NCBI GenBank assembly: GCA_011959805.1
Contig: BLMC01000008.1
Location: forward strand, 1 to 64,000
Length of the DNA stretch: 64,000 bases
DNA from: Lachnospiraceae bacterium
Lineage (GTDB): Bacteria > Bacillota > Clostridia > Lachnospirales > Lachnospiraceae
Direction of reading: 5' to 3'
The translations under genes were made by a program, and so were the position numbers. Under the pieces are notes generated by a model, which was not told the origin of the DNA, did not search any database, and worked only from the letters and a program-made list of their open reading frames with translations. Below, in pieces: positions 1 to 8,620 of this stretch (within the stretch, counting starts at the first letter, position 1; each line of letters begins with the position of its first letter).

Positions 1-145
1 TAGAGCGAGGGCATCGCTCAATTAGCTAATTTGATGATTTTGCGACACCCCCTTTATTTTGGACATATTATTAACTAGATTCTTTCATGACTTGTATTTC
101 ACACACTATTTGTACAAACAGAAATCTTTTTCGGCTAAAGTAAAT

Positions 146-496
146 TTATAAAGACTGTACATCAATAGCCTTTCCATCGCGCCAGATACGTTCTAAATCA
201 TAAAAGTTCCGACTCTCACGATCAAATATATGCACGAGAAAATCATTATAATCCATCAATATCCAATTTGCAGTATTATATCCTTCAATATTTCTTGGAC
301 GGATTCCATCAATCGCAAGTCTTTCTTCTACATTATCTGATAATGCCTGAATCTGACTTACATTTGTACCATTTGTAATGATAAAATAATCTGCAACTGT
401 TGAAACTTCACTAATATCAATTAATTGAATATTTTCTGCTTTTTTATTCTCAAGAGCATCAACAATTTTTTTCAAAGTATTATTTATTGTATTCAA
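146..496 (-). CDS. rsfS: Ribosome silencing factor RsfS (YbeB/Iojap family)
   Basis: RsfS binds ribosomal protein L14 on the 50S subunit and blocks joining with the 30S subunit when nutrients are short. The 116-residue protein has the usual family length and the family core around residues 20-105, including VADYFIITNGTN near residue 33 and the NWILMDYNDFLVHIF stretch. The start is TTG, about 8 bases after an AGGAGG ribosome binding site. It is the last gene of the obgE-yhbY-nadD-yqeK-rsfS run, the common order in Firmicutes. The family assignment is secure; the role is inferred from the family. Confidence 0.95.
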   Translation of the reverse strand: MNTINNTLKKIVDALENKKAENIQLIDISEVSTVADYFIITNGTNVSQIQALSDNVEERLAIDGIRPRNIEGYNTANWILMDYNDFLVHIFDRESRNFYDLERIWRDGKAIDVQSL

Positions 497-551
497 GCAA
501 AATTCCTCCTTTTACATGCCATGCAAAAGACTCTAAAAATCTATTACAATA

Positions 552-1166
552 CTAACGATTCAAAGCTGTCGTTTTATATGAGCTAATGACAGTTGGCCTT
601 ACATAGCTATCATATGTGATTTGTGTCATCTTGTCTATAGGATTTCCTTTTGATTCTAAAAATTTTAAAGTATTTGACAATATTTTTTCCATTGCCTTAT
701 CAATATCAATAAATGCAAGCTGTCGAATTAAATCAAGTTCTGGTATTGGGTTGCGATTTGGTTCTATATAGTCTGCTATAAAAATTATTTTTTCAAGAAG
801 AGACATATTTGGACGTCCAGTTGTATGCCACGTAATAGCCTGAAGAATCTCTTCGTCATGAATGCCAAACTTTGTCTTAGCAATATAAGCACCTACTTTA
901 CCGTGTAAAAGATAAGGATGACTTAGCTCGAAATTATTACACGGAAGTTTGTTTTTCTCACATATATGAAGCTTTTTATCGTTGTCCATACACTTCGCAC
1001 AATCATGTAAAAGCCCGGCAATCTCAGCTCTCTTTACAAAATCAGAATTATTTAAATTAGGATTATATCGCATAGCCATTGCAATTGCAATATTTGCCAC
1101 ATTAAGTGTATGATGATAACGATCTTTTGTTAGATGTTTCTTTAAATACTTCTTAATCTTCTTCAT
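552..1166 (-). CDS. yqeK: YqeK family HD-domain hydrolase (symmetrical Ap4A hydrolase-like)
   Basis: This is an HD-superfamily metal-dependent phosphohydrolase. YqeK proteins are known to hydrolyse diadenosine tetraphosphate to two ADP. The metal-binding HD pair is visible in GLLHDCAK near residue 52, after an upstream histidine in DRYHHTLNVA near residue 17. The length, 204 residues, is normal. Its start overlaps the end of nadD by 14 bases, so the two are translationally coupled, as is typical for this cluster. The AGGAG site is about 9 bases upstream of the ATG. The substrate is known from the family, not seen here. Confidence 0.92.
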   Translation of the reverse strand: MKKIKKYLKKHLTKDRYHHTLNVANIAIAMAMRYNPNLNNSDFVKRAEIAGLLHDCAKCMDNDKKLHICEKNKLPCNNFELSHPYLLHGKVGAYIAKTKFGIHDEEILQAITWHTTGRPNMSLLEKIIFIADYIEPNRNPIPELDLIRQLAFIDIDKAMEKILSNTLKFLESKGNPIDKMTQITYDSYVRPTVISSYKTTALNR

Positions 1167-1764
1167 AATATAAATGCTCCTGTTCTATATAGTTTGCAAC
1201 TTCTGGTGGAACCAATCCATGAATTGATTTTCCATCTTTGACTTTTGCCCTTATATCTGTCGATGAAATATCCCATTTGGGAGTATTTAGATAGATTATT
1301 TCTGCTCCAAACTTTGCTAAGACTTCTCCTTTCTTATAAATTCTATCAAAATCATAATTATCTCTAATTGCACAAATCAGTATCGCAAATCGAAAAATTT
1401 CCTCTGGACTCTTCCACTGCTCAATCTGAAATAAAGAATCTGCTCCAATAATAAAATAGTATTGCGTATCTGGATTCATTTTTGTTAATTGATATAACGT
1501 CTCACAAGTATAGGTATTGCCTATTTTTTTCGCTTCAATTAATGACAATTCAAATTCTGAATATTCTTTAATCGCTAAGGCAGTCATCTCAACTCTTTTT
1601 TTCGTATCGAGAACATTTTTTTTCATGTAAGAATATCCACTTGGCATAAAGAGCACTTTATCTAGCTGAACTTGCTCTTGTGCCTTTTGTGCTAAGTGCA
1701 GATGTCCATAGTGAATCGGATTAAAGGTTCCTCCCATAATTCCAACGCGCTTTCTGCTTTTCAT
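1153..1764 (-). CDS. nadD: Nicotinate-nucleotide adenylyltransferase
   Basis: NadD adenylates nicotinate mononucleotide to deamido-NAD in NAD biosynthesis. The nucleotidyltransferase signature GGTFNPIHYGHL (with the T/HxGH-type motif) is at the N-terminus, and ISSTDIR, the second nucleotide-binding motif, lies near residue 167. At 203 residues it has the standard length. A GGAGG site sits about 6 bases before the ATG. It lies between yhbY and yqeK in an apparently co-transcribed cluster. Confidence 0.96.
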   Translation of the reverse strand: MKSRKRVGIMGGTFNPIHYGHLHLAQKAQEQVQLDKVLFMPSGYSYMKKNVLDTKKRVEMTALAIKEYSEFELSLIEAKKIGNTYTCETLYQLTKMNPDTQYYFIIGADSLFQIEQWKSPEEIFRFAILICAIRDNYDFDRIYKKGEVLAKFGAEIIYLNTPKWDISSTDIRAKVKDGKSIHGLVPPEVANYIEQEHLYYEED

Positions 1765-1778
1765 AGCGTTCCTCCGCT

Positions 1779-2069
1779 TTACTTGGGCAAAATAATCTTT
1801 GGATTTTCTTTAAATGGTTTATAGAGCACAAATTTCTTCCCGATGATCTGAACCACCTGAGAATGTGTGCGCTCTGCGACAGTAGTCGCAATTTCTTTTG
1901 GATCATCAATACAGTTTTTCAACACAGCAATTTTCACAAGCTCATGTGTGTTAAAAACCTCTGAAATTGCCATAACATTTTCTGGTGTAACAGACGATTT
2001 TCCAATCTGAAATAAAGGCTCTAAGCTCATCGCCAATCCTTTTAAATAAGCTCTCTGTTTACTTGTCAT
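1779..2069 (-). CDS. yhbY: Ribosome assembly RNA-binding protein YhbY (CRM domain)
   Basis: This 96-residue protein consists of a single CRM RNA-binding domain, which associates with pre-50S particles during large-subunit assembly. The family signature LKGLAMSLEPLFQIGKS is at residues 9-25, and a C-terminal VVQIIGKKFVLYK strand completes the fold. It follows obgE by about 48 bases. The ribosome binding site is weak (an AAGAATAAAAT context), which may mean translation depends on coupling. A 62-codon ORF overlapping it in another frame is a shadow. Confidence 0.93.
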   Translation of the reverse strand: MTSKQRAYLKGLAMSLEPLFQIGKSSVTPENVMAISEVFNTHELVKIAVLKNCIDDPKEIATTVAERTHSQVVQIIGKKFVLYKPFKENPKIILPK

Positions 2070-2117
2070 ATTTTATTCTTAAAACAGTCATTTCAACTGT
2101 CTTTTCCTTTCCTAAAT

Positions 2118-3413
2118 TCATTCTTTATAATAGCTGAATGCAAAACCATACATTCGTACTGTATCGCCTTCTTGAATATTAAGTGCTTCCAATTCTTCCA
2201 ATATCCCATTATCTTTCAAAAATTGTTGAAAAAATTTAAAGCCACGCTCAGACTCAAGATTCGTATAACCAAGCATCTTCTCTATACGAGGTCCCTCAAT
2301 AATATATACGTCATTCTTCTTATCATACTCAACTGTAAATGGTTCATTTGCTACAATGATATCTGTATCAGGATTAAATTCAGATGCAAAAACAGTTGGT
2401 GCTTCATCAATTTGGGATAACATTTCTGCCACATAATATAAAAGCTCTTTTAATCCTTGTCCAGATACTGCTGATATTGGAAATACTCGAATACCTTTTG
2501 GCTCAAATTCTTTTTTCATTCGATCAACTGGATTTTCTTCATCAACAACATAGATTGCATCAATCTTGTTAGCAGCAATCACTTGTGGTTTATTTGCAAT
2601 ATCCATGTTATAAGCTTCCAGTTCCTTATTGATTGCATAAACATCTGCAATAGGATCTCTCCCTTCTATAGAAGCAGCATCGACAAGATGAATCAAAACT
2701 TTTGTTCGTTCAATATGCCTTAGAAACTCATGTCCTAGACCAACACCATCTGAAGCTCCTTCAATTAACCCTGGAATATCTGCAATAACATATCCTTTTT
2801 GACCATCGAGATCTACTACCCCCAGATTCGGATTAAGCGTTGTAAAATGATAATTTGCTATTTTAGGTTGTGCATTTGTAACACGAGATAATAGTGTAGA
2901 CTTTCCTACATTGGGGTAGCCAACCAGACCCACATCTGCAATAACTTTTAATTCAAGAAAAAGATTTAATTCCCTTGATGGTTGTCCAGGTTGAGCATAT
3001 TTTGGCGCTTGCATAGTTGCAGTCGCATAATGCTGATTACCATTTCCACCTTTTCCGCCACTTAAGATTATCTGTCTATAATTTTCTCCTGACATGTCAG
3101 CAATAATTTTACCTGACTCTAATTCTCTTATAATTGTTCCCTCTGGTACTTTCACAATTATATCTAAACCATTTTTTCCACGGCAATTTCTTTTTCCGCC
3201 TTTTTCACCATCCTGTGCACAATATTTTCTAATGTGTCGAAAATCAGTCAGCGTGTTTAAACCTTTGTCAACTTCAAAAATTACACTTCCGCCATCTCCG
3301 CCATCTCCGCCATCTGGTCCACCATTGGGTACATATTTCTCTCGTCGGAAAGATACATGCCCATCTCCTCCTTTGCCACTTCTGATGTATATTTTGGCTC
3401 TGTCTGCAAACAT
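2118..3413 (-). CDS. obgE: GTPase Obg (CgtA), 50S assembly GTPase
   Basis: Obg is an essential GTPase that acts in late 50S maturation and stress control. The glycine-rich Obg fold covers residues 1-157 (GGDGGDGGS and GGKGGNGN are visible). The G domain has P-loop GYPNVGKST, switch II DIPGLIEGAS and NKID, and a C-terminal OCT domain follows. The ORF track starts at a TTG at 3422. I prefer the ATG at 3413, which gives MFADRAKIYIRSGKGG and sits 9 bases after GAAAGG, for a 431-residue protein. A hairpin with a short T-tract separates it from rpmA. Confidence 0.97.
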   Translation of the reverse strand: MFADRAKIYIRSGKGGDGHVSFRREKYVPNGGPDGGDGGDGGSVIFEVDKGLNTLTDFRHIRKYCAQDGEKGGKRNCRGKNGLDIIVKVPEGTIIRELESGKIIADMSGENYRQIILSGGKGGNGNQHYATATMQAPKYAQPGQPSRELNLFLELKVIADVGLVGYPNVGKSTLLSRVTNAQPKIANYHFTTLNPNLGVVDLDGQKGYVIADIPGLIEGASDGVGLGHEFLRHIERTKVLIHLVDAASIEGRDPIADVYAINKELEAYNMDIANKPQVIAANKIDAIYVVDEENPVDRMKKEFEPKGIRVFPISAVSGQGLKELLYYVAEMLSQIDEAPTVFASEFNPDTDIIVANEPFTVEYDKKNDVYIIEGPRIEKMLGYTNLESERGFKFFQQFLKDNGILEELEALNIQEGDTVRMYGFAFSYYKE

Positions 3414-3450
3414 TAATTTCAACCTTTCTTTGATCTGACAATCATATGCA

Positions 3451-3479
3451 AAAGGCTTCAGGTGAAACCTGAAGCCTTA
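3451..3479 (-). terminator. Intrinsic terminator between rpmA and obgE
   Basis: A perfect 12-base inverted repeat, AAGGCTTCAGGT/ACCTGAAGCCTT with a 3-base loop, is followed on the minus strand by TTTT. It lies downstream of rpmA and upstream of obgE. It probably ends much of the rplU-prp-rpmA transcript, with some read-through into obgE. The T-tract is short, so termination may be partial. Confidence 0.75.
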
Positions 3480-3499
3480 GTAAATCCGTAAATATAACA

Positions 3500-3787
3500 C
3501 TATTTCTTCTCTACAGGATAAACGGAAGCCTGTTTTCTATCTCTTCCTTTTCTTTCAAATCTGAGTACACCATCTACTAATGCAAACAATGTATCATCTC
3601 CTCCGATTCCAACATTCACGCCCGGATGAATCTTTGTTCCGCGCTGTCTATATAAAATGTTGCCTGCTTTTACGAACTGACCATCTGCTCTCTTTGCACC
3701 CAATCGCTTAGATTCAGAGTCTCTACCATTCTTTGTAGAACCAACTCCCTTTTTATGAGCAAAAAATTGAAGATTTAACTTCATCAT
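3500..3787 (-). CDS. rpmA: 50S ribosomal protein L27 with cleavable N-terminal extension
   Basis: L27 reaches towards the peptidyl transferase centre of the 50S subunit. The sequence begins MMKLNLQFF and then AHKKGVGST. The LNLQFF extension is the known Firmicutes-type leader that must be removed by the cysteine protease Prp before L27 works. Mature L27 would begin at Ala10. At 95 residues it is full length. Its GGAGGTG ribosome binding site overlaps the last codons of prp, so the protease and its substrate are translationally coupled. Confidence 0.97.
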   Translation of the reverse strand: MMKLNLQFFAHKKGVGSTKNGRDSESKRLGAKRADGQFVKAGNILYRQRGTKIHPGVNVGIGGDDTLFALVDGVLRFERKGRDRKQASVYPVEKK

Positions 3788-3791
3788 GGTA

Positions 3792-4145
3792 TTACACCTC
3801 CTTGATTATGAGCTCGAAATAACACTTTTCTTTTAAAAAAAGTCTTTTTCGTTTTCCGTAATTTTGTTCGATTTCTTTTAAACCCATTACCAAAGAATCC
3901 ATTAATAACTTTGTCTTGTCATTGATTTCATCAGGAAACTGACACTCAATATAGGCTTCTTTCTCATCACTCTCAGTAATCATATGCTCATTTGCCAACG
4001 ATTCAATAGCATTAAGCGTATTGATTACCAATATAGAAATAGAAGCACATACAATATCATTTCCAGACCGTCCAAAGCCTGCATGTCCCATACAGGTAAA
4101 TCCTTTATAACTGTCATTGGATTTAAAAATTACAATCGTAGTCAT
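3792..4145 (-). CDS. prp: Ribosomal-processing cysteine protease Prp
   Basis: Prp cleaves the N-terminal extension of L27 in Firmicutes and relatives. The 117-residue protein shows the catalytic histidine in GHAGFG (His21) and the catalytic cysteine in DIVCASIS (Cys33), at the spacing known for the family. It lies between rplU and rpmA, the diagnostic gene order. The ribosome binding site ahead of its ATG is weak, suggesting low or coupled translation between two highly expressed ribosomal protein genes. Confidence 0.95.
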   Translation of the reverse strand: MTTIVIFKSNDSYKGFTCMGHAGFGRSGNDIVCASISILVINTLNAIESLANEHMITESDEKEAYIECQFPDEINDKTKLLMDSLVMGLKEIEQNYGKRKRLFLKEKCYFELIIKEV

Positions 4146-4167
4146 AATATTTCACTAACAACATTTA

Positions 4168-4473
4168 TTAAGCGTTGATTTTATCAATCTTAACCTGTGT
4201 GTATGCTTGTCTATGACCATTCTTCTTGTGATAGCCTGTTTTTCTCTTATACTTGTAAACGATGACCTTTTTACCTCTGCCCTGTTCCATAACAGTTGCG
4301 GAAACAGTTGCATTTGCTACATCAGCGCCCACTTTAAGAGACTCATTGCTAACAGCAATAACATTGTCAAAAGTTACAGTGTTTCCAGCTTCTACATCAA
4401 GCTTCTCTACCTTGATAACATCCCCTTCGGAAACCTTGTATTGCTTTCCACCTGTTGCAATAATTGCGTACAT
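4168..4473 (-). CDS. rplU: 50S ribosomal protein L21
   Basis: L21 is a structural protein of the 50S subunit that binds 23S rRNA. The 101-residue sequence starts [18 protein letters not shown] and ends with the basic [14 protein letters not shown] segment typical of L21. It is the first gene of the rplU-prp-rpmA operon, with a GGAGGTG site 5-6 bases before the ATG and a near-consensus promoter about 100 bases upstream. Confidence 0.97.
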   Translation of the reverse strand: MYAIIATGGKQYKVSEGDVIKVEKLDVEAGNTVTFDNVIAVSNESLKVGADVANATVSATVMEQGRGKKVIVYKYKRKTGYHKKNGHRQAYTQVKIDKINA

Positions 4474-4548
4474 ATTGCACCTCCTAAATAATTACTCGCT
4501 AACTTTGGTGATACCCTTAATATACTTAAACCTAGTTATGCGGCATAC
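4474..4548 (-). ncRNA. Candidate L21-type mRNA leader
   Basis: About 75 bases of transcribed leader lie between the predicted transcription start (near 4548) and the rplU start codon, with no ORF. Firmicutes rplU operons often carry an autoregulatory L21 leader RNA here. The leader contains CCGCATAACTAGGTTTAAG and GTTAGCGAG segments, but I could not derive a convincing fold by eye, so the family assignment rests mainly on position. Confidence 0.4.
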
Positions 4549-4554
4549 TCATAT

Positions 4555-4583
4555 ATATTAACATTGTTGCAAGCACTTGTCAA
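4555..4583 (-). promoter_or_regulatory. Sigma-A promoter of rplU-prp-rpmA
   Basis: On the minus strand TTGACA (4578-4583) and TAATAT (4555-4560) are separated by exactly 17 bases, close to the housekeeping consensus. The predicted start is about 7 bases downstream, near 4548. Such a strong promoter fits a ribosomal protein operon. Confidence 0.85.
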
Positions 4584-4707
4584 TAATTTTTTCAGAACCT
4601 ATCTACAACCAATTATATCACAACTGATTTTTTCGTTTTCCTTAGGACTGTTGTGTTTTTAGATATTATACTTAGTGTGAATTTTAATATTTCTTAGAAA
4701 ATATCTT

Positions 4708-5946
4708 TTATGATACTTCCAACTGTTCCGCTAACGATTTTGTTGTCTTTCTGCGTGTAATTTCTACAAGACCAAGCGCGGTAATATCAACAATTGTTGT
4801 CTGAATACGATCTTTTTTTGCGAAAGCTCTTAATTCCTGCAACAACGCCTCTACTTTTTCTTCCTCATCCATATTAATAAAATCAATCAAAATCATTCCT
4901 GTTAGATTTCTAAGGCGAATCTGTCGCATGATTTCATCTGCTGCTTCGAGATTAATCTGAAAAATATATTCTATAGCATCTGTTTTAGTAATATTTTTCC
5001 CAGAATTAACATCTATAACATACATTGCTTCTGTTTTTTCAATAACAATATATGCACCAGATCTAAGCCATACTCTACTTGAAATCAATTCCGAAAGATG
5101 CGTTTCTACACGATAAAGTTTATATAACGAATAAGTATCATCCTGATATAAAGAAATCTTCGCCAACTGTTCTGGCATATAAAGCTCTACAAAATCTCTT
5201 AATTCATCATAAAGTACATTACTATCAGTGATAATTCGTTCATAAGTAACTCCCTCATCTCGCATCATTGTTAAATAAGAAGGCGGAGATTGCCAAATAC
5301 GACTATAACATGTTCTACAAATACCCTCTTGAATTAATCTAGTCATCTGTCGATTTAGATAATTTATCTCGTCTACGACAGGTTGTAAAATATCAGAAGA
5401 TTCATCTAACTCCGGCGACTGCAATAGCGATATCGCGTTCGTGCGAATCACAATCCCATAATCAATGTTTTGTGGAATAGCGGTTCTAAGCAATTCTCTT
5501 TCTGCTTTTGTACATTTCTTTGAGACCCCTTTATAAGTATTGGCATAGGAAATTACACTGTATTTTCCAGCCAAAGACAAGTTTATTGTAAATACGGGTT
5601 CTTTTGTTCGCACTGCCTCTTTCTCGAGCTGAACGATAATTTCATCTCCCGCTAATATTCTTCCATCATATTTCCGGTTCGTAATAATTGGTATATATTC
5701 TGTAGAAATAGGAAGATATCCTTTCTTGTTCGGTGCATATGCTATAAATGCCGCATGAATCTGTTTTACTACATTTATTACCTTTGCTACAAAAATATCT
5801 CCAATCGTAATTGTACTGTTTAATTGATTTGATGGCGAAAAATTTACAGATTCCACTTTTCCAGTTTTCATGTCAAGAGAAAATGAAAGTATCCCTTTTT
5901 TCTCACGAAAACAATATTCAGTAATAATATAGCGTAACTCCCTCAT
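4708..5946 (-). CDS. rng: Ribonuclease E/G family protein, short form
   Basis: RNase E/G enzymes cut single-stranded RNA in rRNA maturation and mRNA decay. An S1-like N-terminal domain includes IGDIFVAKVINV near residue 47, and the DNase I-like catalytic region has its metal-binding aspartates in DVNSGK and ILIDFINMD. At 412 residues it stops at LAEQLEVS, just where the family usually continues into the zinc-link CPxCxG motif, so the zinc-link and small domain are missing. The start overlaps the preceding stop codon (TAATG), showing translational coupling. Activity without the zinc-link is plausible but uncertain. Confidence 0.9.
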   Translation of the reverse strand: MRELRYIITEYCFREKKGILSFSLDMKTGKVESVNFSPSNQLNSTITIGDIFVAKVINVVKQIHAAFIAYAPNKKGYLPISTEYIPIITNRKYDGRILAGDEIIVQLEKEAVRTKEPVFTINLSLAGKYSVISYANTYKGVSKKCTKAERELLRTAIPQNIDYGIVIRTNAISLLQSPELDESSDILQPVVDEINYLNRQMTRLIQEGICRTCYSRIWQSPPSYLTMMRDEGVTYERIITDSNVLYDELRDFVELYMPEQLAKISLYQDDTYSLYKLYRVETHLSELISSRVWLRSGAYIVIEKTEAMYVIDVNSGKNITKTDAIEYIFQINLEAADEIMRQIRLRNLTGMILIDFINMDEEEKVEALLQELRAFAKKDRIQTTIVDITALGLVEITRRKTTKSLAEQLEVS

Positions 5947-6653
5947 TAATATTTACTCCCAACTGCCCCAAGTGGTTTTAACTGAATAACATCCTTAGTG
6001 CCAACATTTGTATAAGTCTCTTCTCTTGTAATCAACAATCCAAATTCGTCAAATTCCTGTTTGTTTGCCTCGTATAATGTTCTAACAACAAGTGATGGTT
6101 TAATATTATTTGCACTACTTGCATCAACTATCAATTTTAAGGAACAATTATTTTCATCAAAGCTACATAAAAAAATGTAAGGCTTGATATCAAAAGTCGA
6201 TTCGCTTTTTTTAGTCTTTTTTGTCACAATAATCTCATTTTGATTCATAAAGTTTTCTACTACTGACTGTGTCAAGAAAATTGGATAATATCCCTGACGA
6301 AATGAAATAGTATAACTTGCTGCAGCAACACTTGCCATTGCATTTCTCGCATTATCTGGAAGAAGACACACTTCGAGAACTTTAATGCCCTCTACCATCT
6401 GCCTATTAAGTGCATCAGCAAACTCTTGTGCACTTGTCAAAGAATTAACTTCGATATCCATATATTCACCATTACTCTCAAGCCCTACACCAAGCGGTGC
6501 CGCAAAAGACATAATCTGATGTGGACTAAATCCTGTCGAATAAGCAATATCAACACCAGCCCGACGTATCGCTTTCTGAAAATATCGCATGACATCCAGA
6601 TGTCCTATAAATTTAAGTGCTCCATGTTTTGAAAATTTTACTCTTAATTTCAC
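5946..6653 (-). CDS. TIGR03936/DUF2344 radical SAM-associated protein
   Basis: This family is encoded next to, or fused to, TIGR03960 radical SAM enzymes; its biochemical role is unknown. The 235-residue protein begins KLRVKFSKHGALKFIGHLDVMR, the usual N-terminal signature, followed by YSTGFSPHQIMSFAAPLGVG. The start is GTG, 5 bases after AGGAGG. It lies between the radical SAM gene (44 bases upstream) and rng (1-base overlap), so the three genes probably form one transcript. Confidence 0.9.
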   Translation of the reverse strand: MKLRVKFSKHGALKFIGHLDVMRYFQKAIRRAGVDIAYSTGFSPHQIMSFAAPLGVGLESNGEYMDIEVNSLTSAQEFADALNRQMVEGIKVLEVCLLPDNARNAMASVAAASYTISFRQGYYPIFLTQSVVENFMNQNEIIVTKKTKKSESTFDIKPYIFLCSFDENNCSLKLIVDASSANNIKPSLVVRTLYEANKQEFDEFGLLITREETYTNVGTKDVIQLKPLGAVGSKY

Positions 6654-6697
6654 AAAAACCTCCTCGATTTAACCCGAATATGTGATGAAAGTAATTC

Positions 6698-8563
6698 TTA
6701 ACGTTTTGTGTTGCAGATACCACAGTGAAATTTGGCGGCACCACATACATTGCACTGTTGCTGACAATTGGGAGTTGTCTGTTCCTCCAACGCACGCTGC
6801 CACTCTCTTTTTAAAAATTCTTTTGAAACACCACAATCAATAAAATCCCACGGAAAAATTTCATCAAGACTTCGCTTTCGTGTCGTATAGAAATCTATAT
6901 CAATCCCACATTCCTCAAAGGTTTCCATCCATATATCATGTTTATAATACTCTCCCCATGCATCAAAGATACACCCTTTTTGATACGCCTTTAAAATTGG
7001 CTCACTCAAACGTCTATCACCGCGAGCAAAAATCCCCTCCATAACGCTTGCATCTGCTTCATGCCAGTTATACTTAATACTCTTTTGATTAAGCTGTTCT
7101 GAAATCGCTCTCCGTGTTATATAAGCTTTCTCCAAAAATTGTTCTTTTGTGCATTGAGAAGCCCACTGAAACGGTGTAAAAGGCTTAGGAATAAAAAATG
7201 ATGTGCTAGCAACAATCTGTACTTTCCCCTTTCTTTTCTCCTTTGGTACTGTATCATAAAAAGCAATGGCAATCTTGTTAGAAAGTTCTGCGATACCGCG
7301 AATATCCTCCTCAGTCTCTGTTGGTAGTCCCAGCATAAAATAAAGTTTAACTCGATTCCATCCGCCCTCAAACGCCAATGTAGCCCCTTTTAATATAACT
7401 TCTTCTGTTAAACCTTTGTTAATGACATTTCTTAAACGTTGACTTCCAGCTTCCGGCGCAAATGTCAAACTGCTTTTTCTAACATCTTGAACCTTTTCCA
7501 TAACATCAAGAGAAAAAGCATCAATACGAAGAGAAGGAAGGGAAATATTAACCTTCTTTTCTTTACATTTATTAATCAGAAAAGCAACAAGCTCCTCTAA
7601 ATGTGTATAATCACTAGAACTTAAAGAACTAAGAGAAATTTCATCATAACCTGTATTGTCAAGCATTTTAACCGCGTAGTCCTTAAGCATCTCCACATTG
7701 CGTTCCCTTACAGGACGATACAATTGTCCAGCCTGACAGAAACGGCATCCTCGTATGCACCCTCGTTGAATTTCAAGTACAACCCTATCCTGTGTACATT
7801 TAATAAACGGTACAACAGGTTTTTCAGGATAATATGTGTTTGATACATCTGTGACAATTTCTTTCACAATTGTTACAGGAATATCTGGTCGTTTAGGCAA
7901 AAAAGATTGAATTGTTCCATCTTGGTGATAAGTTACTTCATAAAAATATGGTACATACATTCCAGGTAGCTTTGCAGCTTCTGCCAAAAATGCTTCTCTG
8001 GACACACTATTGCCACGACACTTTTTATACAAATCCAAAAGTGCACGATATTGTGTCTCTCCTTCTCCAATATAAAAAATATCAAAAAATTCTGCAATTG
8101 GTTCTGGATTATAACTACATGGACCACCTCCAATTACAATTGGGTGATCCCAAGTACGCTCTGAAGCAATCAAAGGAATCTGTGACAAATCTAATATCTG
8201 CAAAATATTTGTATAGCACATCTCATATTGAATCGTAATCCCCAAAAAGTCAAATTCTTTAATTGGATCTTGTGATTCCAGCGCAAACAATGGTATCTTT
8301 TTCTCACGCATAATAACATCTAAATCCGGCCACGGAGAATACACTCGTTCACACCAGGTATCCTCAAACTGATTAAACATATCATAGAGAATCTGAATCC
8401 CAAGATGTGACATACCAATCTCATAAACATCAGGAAAACACATTGCAAATCTGACACAAATGTCAGATTTGCTTTTAATTATACTATTTACTTCATTTCC
8501 AATATAACGTGCAGGCTTTTCAACCCTCATTAAAATTTCATCGCTCAATGCTAAATTTTTCAT
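6698..8563 (-). CDS. TIGR03960 family B12-binding-like radical SAM protein
   Basis: The N-terminal part (to about residue 200) resembles a cobalamin-binding domain. The radical SAM core has the iron-sulfur motif CIRGCRFC (CxxxCxxC), and a C-terminal cysteine-rich tail has CQQQCNVCGAAKFHCGIC. The substrate is unknown. The ORF track starts at 8611, but the ATG at 8563 (MKNLALSDEILM) follows a good GGGAGAG site and removes a non-conserved leader, giving 621 residues. The pairing with the DUF2344 partner is the standard arrangement. Confidence 0.9.
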   Translation of the reverse strand: MKNLALSDEILMRVEKPARYIGNEVNSIIKSKSDICVRFAMCFPDVYEIGMSHLGIQILYDMFNQFEDTWCERVYSPWPDLDVIMREKKIPLFALESQDPIKEFDFLGITIQYEMCYTNILQILDLSQIPLIASERTWDHPIVIGGGPCSYNPEPIAEFFDIFYIGEGETQYRALLDLYKKCRGNSVSREAFLAEAAKLPGMYVPYFYEVTYHQDGTIQSFLPKRPDIPVTIVKEIVTDVSNTYYPEKPVVPFIKCTQDRVVLEIQRGCIRGCRFCQAGQLYRPVRERNVEMLKDYAVKMLDNTGYDEISLSSLSSSDYTHLEELVAFLINKCKEKKVNISLPSLRIDAFSLDVMEKVQDVRKSSLTFAPEAGSQRLRNVINKGLTEEVILKGATLAFEGGWNRVKLYFMLGLPTETEEDIRGIAELSNKIAIAFYDTVPKEKRKGKVQIVASTSFFIPKPFTPFQWASQCTKEQFLEKAYITRRAISEQLNQKSIKYNWHEADASVMEGIFARGDRRLSEPILKAYQKGCIFDAWGEYYKHDIWMETFEECGIDIDFYTTRKRSLDEIFPWDFIDCGVSKEFLKREWQRALEEQTTPNCQQQCNVCGAAKFHCGICNTKR

Positions 8564-8620
8564 ATTAATTACTCTCCCATACCGCCTTAAATAGAATATG
8601 GAACCGAACACTTCTAAAAC

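Noticed and set aside
3-19. GAGCGA/TCGCTC hairpin at the left edge
   Set aside because: No T-tract on the minus strand and too close to the window edge to assign to a gene.
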